From an uncultured Pseudomonadota bacterium (lineage in GTDB: Bacteria; Pseudomonadota; Gammaproteobacteria; Steroidobacterales; Steroidobacteraceae): a stretch of DNA of 9,601 nucleotides. Below, piece after piece: positions 6,725 to 9,601 of the stretch; the stretch's first letter is position 1, and every line of letters begins with the position of its first letter. The notes under the pieces are model-generated. The model saw only the letters and a list, made by a program, of their open reading frames with translations. It was not told where the DNA came from and ran no database searches. Location of the stretch: NCBI GenBank assembly GCA_903890265.1, contig CAITAM010000225.1, forward strand, positions 1 to 9,601, in the 5' to 3' direction. Made by a program: the position numbers and the translations under genes.

Positions 6725-8017
6725 TCAGAGCCTCGCGTCGGTGCGGCTGGCTGGAAAGAGGTGCTTGATGTCGTAGACCACGTGGCGACGCTTCGCCAGT
6801 CGCTTAATGGCGGGCAGACCCATCGTCCGGAATGCGTCATGCGCTACGGCAATGACGATCGCATCGTAGGTGCCGGCTCGTGGCTTGCTGACGAGATCGA
6901 GGCCGTATTCGTGCCGGGCTGCCGTGGCGGTGATCCACGGATCGTGGATGTCGACCCGGGCGCCGTAACGATCCAGCTCCCGCACGACGTCGACGACCTT
7001 CGAGTTGCGCAGATCCGGGCAGTTCTCCTTGAACGTGAGTCCGAGAACCAACACCCTCGCACCCTTGACGGGCAGCCGGTTGTCGGACAGCAGCTTGACT
7101 ATCTCACCGGCGACATAGAGACCCATGTTGTCATTGATGCGCCGCCCGGCAAGGATCATCTCGGGGTGGTAGCCGATTTCCTGCGCTTTGTGCGTGAGGT
7201 AGTAAGGGTCGACGCCAATGCAGTGACCACCGACGAGTCCGGGTCGGAACGGCAGGAAGTTCCACTTGGTGCCGGCAGCCTTCAGCACTTCCTCGGTATC
7301 GATGCCGAGGCGCTTGAATATCAGGGCCAACTCATTGATCAGCGCAATGTTGACGTCGCGCTGCGTGTTTTCGATGACCTTTGCGGCCTCCGCCACACGG
7401 ATGCTCGACGCCCGGTGCGTGCCGGCCTTGATGATGCTTCGGTACACGTCATCCACCCGCTCGGCGACCTCGGGCGTGGATCCGGAGGTGATTTTCACGA
7501 TGGTCGTGAGCCGGTGCTGCTTGTCACCCGGATTGATTCGCTCCGGGCTGTAGCCGACGAAGAAGTCGACATTGAACCGCAGGCCGGACGCGCGCTCGAG
7601 AATCGGTACGCAGATCTCCTCCGTGCAGCCCGGGTACACGGTCGACTCGTAAACAACGATCGACCCCTTGGTCATGACCTTGCCCACGGTCTCACTGGCC
7701 TTTTCGAGCGGTGTCAGGTCAGGGCGCTTGTACTGGTCGATCGGCGTGGGCACCGTGATGACAAAGAAATTGCAGCGCTTCAGTTCCTTCGGATCCGAGC
7801 TGTACTCAAGTTTCGCGGCCGCTTTCAGCTCCGCGCTGGTGACCTCGAGCGTCGAGTCCCGGCCCCGCCGCAGCGCCGCAACGCGCGCCTCGTTGATGTC
7901 GAATCCCAGGGTCGGATGGACATGACCGAACTCGACCGCAAGTGGCAGGCCCACGTAGCCAAGACCAACAACGCCGATACGCGGGTGCGCAGCACGCTTA
8001 ACGGGGACTTTGCTCAC
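6725..8017 (-). CDS. tviB: UDP-N-acetylhexosamine 6-dehydrogenase (TviB/WbpO-like)
   Basis: A 430-aa NAD-dependent nucleotide-sugar dehydrogenase that oxidises C6 of a UDP-sugar to the uronic acid in two steps. The N-terminal NAD domain has VGLGYVGLPLA (17-27), then TVPTPID (88-94) and YESTVYPG (123-130). The central part has GYSPERINPGD (155-165), AEAAKVIENTQRDVNIAL (209-226, with K213 and N217) and the catalytic cysteine C266 in GGHCIGVDPYYL. The C-terminal UDP-binding domain has GLTFKEN (326-332) and PDLRNSK (334-340). The wording of SPERINPGD, AGTKWNFL and YYLTHKAQ matches TviB/WbpO, which act on UDP-GlcNAc or UDP-GalNAc, better than UDP-glucose dehydrogenase (Ugd). Substrate assignment remains an inference. 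The start is a GTG at 8015-8017; an in-frame stop 10 codons upstream rules out a longer form. No strong Shine-Dalgarno is seen. It is the first gene of the polysaccharide locus in the window. Confidence 0.93.
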   Translation of the reverse strand: MSKVPVKRAAHPRIGVVGLGYVGLPLAVEFGHVHPTLGFDINEARVAALRRGRDSTLEVTSAELKAAAKLEYSSDPKELKRCNFFVITVPTPIDQYKRPDLTPLEKASETVGKVMTKGSIVVYESTVYPGCTEEICVPILERASGLRFNVDFFVGYSPERINPGDKQHRLTTIVKITSGSTPEVAERVDDVYRSIIKAGTHRASSIRVAEAAKVIENTQRDVNIALINELALIFKRLGIDTEEVLKAAGTKWNFLPFRPGLVGGHCIGVDPYYLTHKAQEIGYHPEMILAGRRINDNMGLYVAGEIVKLLSDNRLPVKGARVLVLGLTFKENCPDLRNSKVVDVVRELDRYGARVDIHDPWITATAARHEYGLDLVSKPRAGTYDAIVIAVAHDAFRTMGLPAIKRLAKRRHVVYDIKHLFPASRTDARL

Positions 8018-8053
8018 GTTAGGGGATTCCAGTGGATTGCATGGTTACCAATA

Positions 8054-8059
8054 ATTATA
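8054..8059 (-). promoter_or_regulatory. Perfect -10 box (TATAAT), likely promoter of the polysaccharide operon
   Basis: In the 80-bp gap between dnaQ and the dehydrogenase the minus strand reads TGCGTATAATTATTGG, an AT-rich patch with an exact TATAAT. The expected -35 position (about 8077-8082) reads CCGGCC, unlike TTGACA, and the TG lies one base too far for a canonical extended -10. Activation by another factor is therefore possible. A start near 8046 would leave a leader of about 30 nt. A 5-bp GC hairpin (8069-8083) lies just upstream, between the dnaQ stop and the -10. It lacks a T tract and is at most a poor dnaQ terminator. Confidence 0.45.
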
Positions 8060-8097
8060 CGCAGTAGACCCGGTCCGGCCGGGAGGTGCGTCGCTTT

Positions 8098-8823
8098 TTA
8101 GGCATCCGGCCCGGCCCGAAAAAGGCACTGGCCACCGGCGGCCCGGGCGATCGAGTCGAGACGGCGCTCGTGCAACTCCAGCTCTTCGGCGGTGGGGGCG
8201 ATGATCCGGACCGCGATCGGGACCTGGGCGCCGGCCCGGGCGCGGCTGCCGGCGGTAGCCGCCGCGGTGTCCTTGGCAGGGCCGAGCACCAGCGCCCCCT
8301 GCCCACCGGTCATCGCCAGGTAGACCTCGGACAAGAGCTTGGCGTCGAGCAGCGCACCGTGCAGCTCGCGGGCCGAGTTATCGACCGAGTAGCGCTTGCA
8401 GAGCGCATCGAGACCGTTGCGCTGACCGGGGTGCAGCTGGCGCGCAAGCAGAAGGGTATCCAGCACCTTCAGGCGTGCGGCGATGGGTTCATGCGGCACG
8501 GCATTGCCGAGGCGCCTGAACTCGGCATCGAGGAAGCCGAGGTCAAACGGCGCGTTGTGGATGACGAGTTCCGCGCCGTCGATGAACTCGCTGAATTCCG
8601 CGGCGACGTCGGCGAAGCGCGGCTGGTCCTGCAGAAACTCGCGCGTCAGGCCATGGACCTGCAGGGCGCCCTCGTCGCTGTCACGATCAGGGTTGAGGTA
8701 GCGGTGGAACGTCCGCCCGGTCGGCCGGCGGTTGATGAGTTCCACACCGCCGATCTCGATGACCCGATGGTCCTTCTCGGGCTCAAGACCCGTGGTTTCT
8801 GTATCGAGCACGACCTGCCGCAT
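8098..8823 (-). CDS. dnaQ: DNA polymerase III epsilon subunit, 3'-5' proofreading exonuclease
   Basis: A 241-aa protein (E. coli DnaQ is 243). It is the editing subunit of the replicative polymerase core and removes mispaired 3' nucleotides. The DEDDh exonuclease motifs are complete: ExoI DTETTG (D7, E9), ExoII HNAPFDLGFLD (D94) and ExoIII HGALLDAKLL (H155, D160). MTGGQGALVL (171-180) falls where E. coli epsilon has its beta-clamp-binding motif. The C-terminal tail ends in EELELHERRLDSIARAAGG and CLF, like the alpha-binding tail of E. coli DnaQ. This marks it as true DnaQ rather than a stand-alone exonuclease. The ATG at 8821-8823 has AGGA 7 nt upstream, overlapping the end of rnhA. The gap from the rnhA stop is 4 bp, so the two are translated from one message. 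The region between ExoIII and the tail (about 182-200) is Ala-rich and low in complexity, as expected of a linker. Confidence 0.97.
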   Translation of the reverse strand: MRQVVLDTETTGLEPEKDHRVIEIGGVELINRRPTGRTFHRYLNPDRDSDEGALQVHGLTREFLQDQPRFADVAAEFSEFIDGAELVIHNAPFDLGFLDAEFRRLGNAVPHEPIAARLKVLDTLLLARQLHPGQRNGLDALCKRYSVDNSARELHGALLDAKLLSEVYLAMTGGQGALVLGPAKDTAAATAGSRARAGAQVPIAVRIIAPTAEELELHERRLDSIARAAGGQCLFRAGPDA

Positions 8824-8827
8824 GGCG

Positions 8828-9292
8828 TTATCCTAACGGCCGCAGGGGAAGCTCGTCGATGCCACGGTTGGCAAGCGCGTCCGCGCGCTCGTTGCCGGGA
8901 TTGCCGGCATGCCCCTTGACCCACTGCCAGACGAGCGTGTGGCGCTTGACCTCGGCATCGAGCCGCTCCCAGAGATCCTGATTCTTGACCGGCTTTTTGT
9001 CGGCGGTCTTCCAGCCGCGCCGCTTCCAGTTCGCCAGCCATTCCTCGATGCCCTGCATGACGTACTTTGAGTCGGTGTACAGCGTCACCCGACAGGGACG
9101 CTTCAACGCGCTCAGCGCCTCGATGGCAGCCATGAGCTCCATCCGGTTGTTCGTCGTCGCCGGCTCACCACCCCACAGTTCCCGTTCGGCTCCGCGCGCC
9201 ACGAGGTAGGCACCCCAGCCGCCGGGGCCCGGGTTACCGCGGCAGGCGCCGTCGGTGTAGATCACGACATCGTCGACAGGGGATTCGTTCAT
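8828..9292 (-). CDS. rnhA: Ribonuclease HI
   Basis: A 154-aa cytoplasmic endonuclease that cuts the RNA strand of RNA-DNA hybrids, helping remove R-loops and primer RNA. All catalytic residues of the family are visible: D14 in YTDGACRGNPGPGGWG, E52 in NNRMELMAA, D74 in YTDSKYV, H128 in KGHAG and D138 in NERADALAN. They correspond to E. coli D10, E48, D70, H124 and D134. The basic region at about 86-102 (WLANWKRRGWKTADKKPVK) is the handle that grips the hybrid. The reading frame stays open for about 90 codons upstream, but the ATG at 9290-9292 gives the correct family length. It also has AAGG (9298-9301) 5 nt upstream, overlapping the stop of the methyltransferase gene. It lies in a three-gene operon with that gene and dnaQ. 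In E. coli rnhA and dnaQ are divergent, whereas here they are in tandem. Confidence 0.97.
   Translation of the reverse strand: MNESPVDDVVIYTDGACRGNPGPGGWGAYLVARGAERELWGGEPATTNNRMELMAAIEALSALKRPCRVTLYTDSKYVMQGIEEWLANWKRRGWKTADKKPVKNQDLWERLDAEVKRHTLVWQWVKGHAGNPGNERADALANRGIDELPLRPLG
8831..8834 (-). promoter_or_regulatory. Shine-Dalgarno of dnaQ overlapping the rnhA terminus
   Basis: AGGA on the minus strand lies 7 nt before the dnaQ ATG and within the last codons of rnhA (stop at 8828-8830). Ribosomes finishing rnhA would therefore pass directly over the dnaQ initiation site, which points to translational coupling. Confidence 0.6.
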
Positions 9293-9300
9293 CGGCACCT

Positions 9301-9601
9301 TCAAGGACACCGCTCGGGTGCGGGGGGAGACAGACTCGCGGTGGGCCGGGCCAGGCTTGGCGTGAACCGTGGCGCGCGCCGGCGGATGTGCACGAGGCGG
9401 GTCGGCGCGTAGACGCGTTTGCGGGCCGCGAGCAGGTAAGCCCCGGCCAGCGGCTCCTGCTGCCGTGACCCGGGGATCGCGCTCGTGAGGCGGCCAACCC
9501 AGCGACCGGTCCGCTCGACGGCCGTGCCGAGCGAGCCGGCCTGCAGGCGCTGGCTGGGCCACAGCCCGAGGTAGCGGTGCACCGTCTCGACCTCAAAGCC
9601 C
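9301..9601 (-). CDS. C-terminal end of a SAM-dependent methyltransferase (YafS-like)
   Basis: The last 99 residues of a gene entering from the right edge; the SAM-binding domain is outside the window. The visible part begins GFEVETVHRYLGLWPSQRLQ, passes a hydrophilic stretch, and has the strand LAGAYLLAARKR at about residues 51-62, followed by a basic, proline-rich tail. The pattern G(A/V)YLL.ARKR near the end is what I expect from the class I methyltransferases (YafS family) encoded beside rnhA and dnaQ in many gammaproteobacteria. The assignment rests on that pattern and on position, since no SAM motif can be seen. The stop at 9301-9303 is 8 bp from the rnhA ATG, so it belongs to the same operon. 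The substrate is unknown. Confidence 0.65.
   Translation of the reverse strand, partial: GFEVETVHRYLGLWPSQRLQAGSLGTAVERTGRWVGRLTSAIPGSRQQEPLAGAYLLAARKRVYAPTRLVHIRRRAPRFTPSLARPTASLSPPAPERCP

Noticed and set aside
6761..8101. A 446-codon open frame on the plus strand opposite the dehydrogenase
   Set aside because: It mirrors a well-supported gene, has no recognisable domain, is rich in Arg/Val/Asp as expected from an antisense high-GC frame, and lacks a promoter or ribosome site.
8251..8258. GGCGGTAG on the plus strand, identical to the core of the ops/JUMPstart element used by RfaH
   Set aside because: It lies inside dnaQ and on the strand opposite to the polysaccharide operon, so it could not act in that transcript.
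9293..9562. Long N-terminal extension of RNase HI
   Set aside because: The extension overlaps the methyltransferase reading frame, is Arg/Pro-rich shadow sequence, and the ATG at 9290-9292 has a good Shine-Dalgarno and gives the standard length.

Overview
The window is a high-GC stretch of a bacterial chromosome, most likely from a gammaproteobacterium. The main reason is the gene order at the right end: a YafS-like methyltransferase, rnhA and dnaQ sit in tandem, and this grouping is familiar from that class. Two of the proteins also closely match their E. coli counterparts in length and catalytic-residue spacing: RNase HI (154 versus 155 aa) and Pgi (549 aa). The species cannot be named from this sequence. 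All genes I can support lie on the minus strand, so transcription runs from position 9601 towards position 1. Long plus-strand ORFs are GC-driven shadows.

Region 9601-8098 is a tight housekeeping operon: the C-terminus of a SAM-dependent methyltransferase, then rnhA (RNase HI), then dnaQ (proofreading epsilon subunit of DNA polymerase III). Gaps are 8 and 4 bp, and each downstream Shine-Dalgarno sequence overlaps or abuts the upstream stop codon.

Region 8097-1 is a surface-polysaccharide (capsule, exopolysaccharide or O-antigen) locus. An 80-bp gap contains a perfect TATAAT. It is followed by a TviB/WbpO-type UDP-HexNAc 6-dehydrogenase and, 5 bp on, a UDP-uronate 4-epimerase family protein. 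Next come pgi (glucose-6-phosphate isomerase), a 960-aa secreted polysaccharide export protein with about six SLBB domains, and the N-terminal 220 residues of a membrane-anchored CapD/WbpM-type nucleotide-sugar 4,6-dehydratase that runs off the left edge.

The genes fit one pathway. Pgi links fructose-6-P (route to UDP-GlcNAc) with glucose-6-P (route to UDP-glucose). The dehydrogenase and epimerase would make a (N-acetyl)hexuronic acid donor, and the dehydratase would start a 6-deoxy amino-sugar branch or an initiating sugar. The SLBB protein would form the periplasmic or outer-membrane part of the exporter. Glycosyltransferases, flippase/polymerase and the polysaccharide co-polymerase are not in this window and probably lie beyond the left edge.

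I saw no rRNA, tRNA, CRISPR array, insertion sequence or phage gene. I did not find an obviously undescribed system. The points most worth following are the long non-lipoprotein SLBB exporter and the dehydrogenase-epimerase pair.
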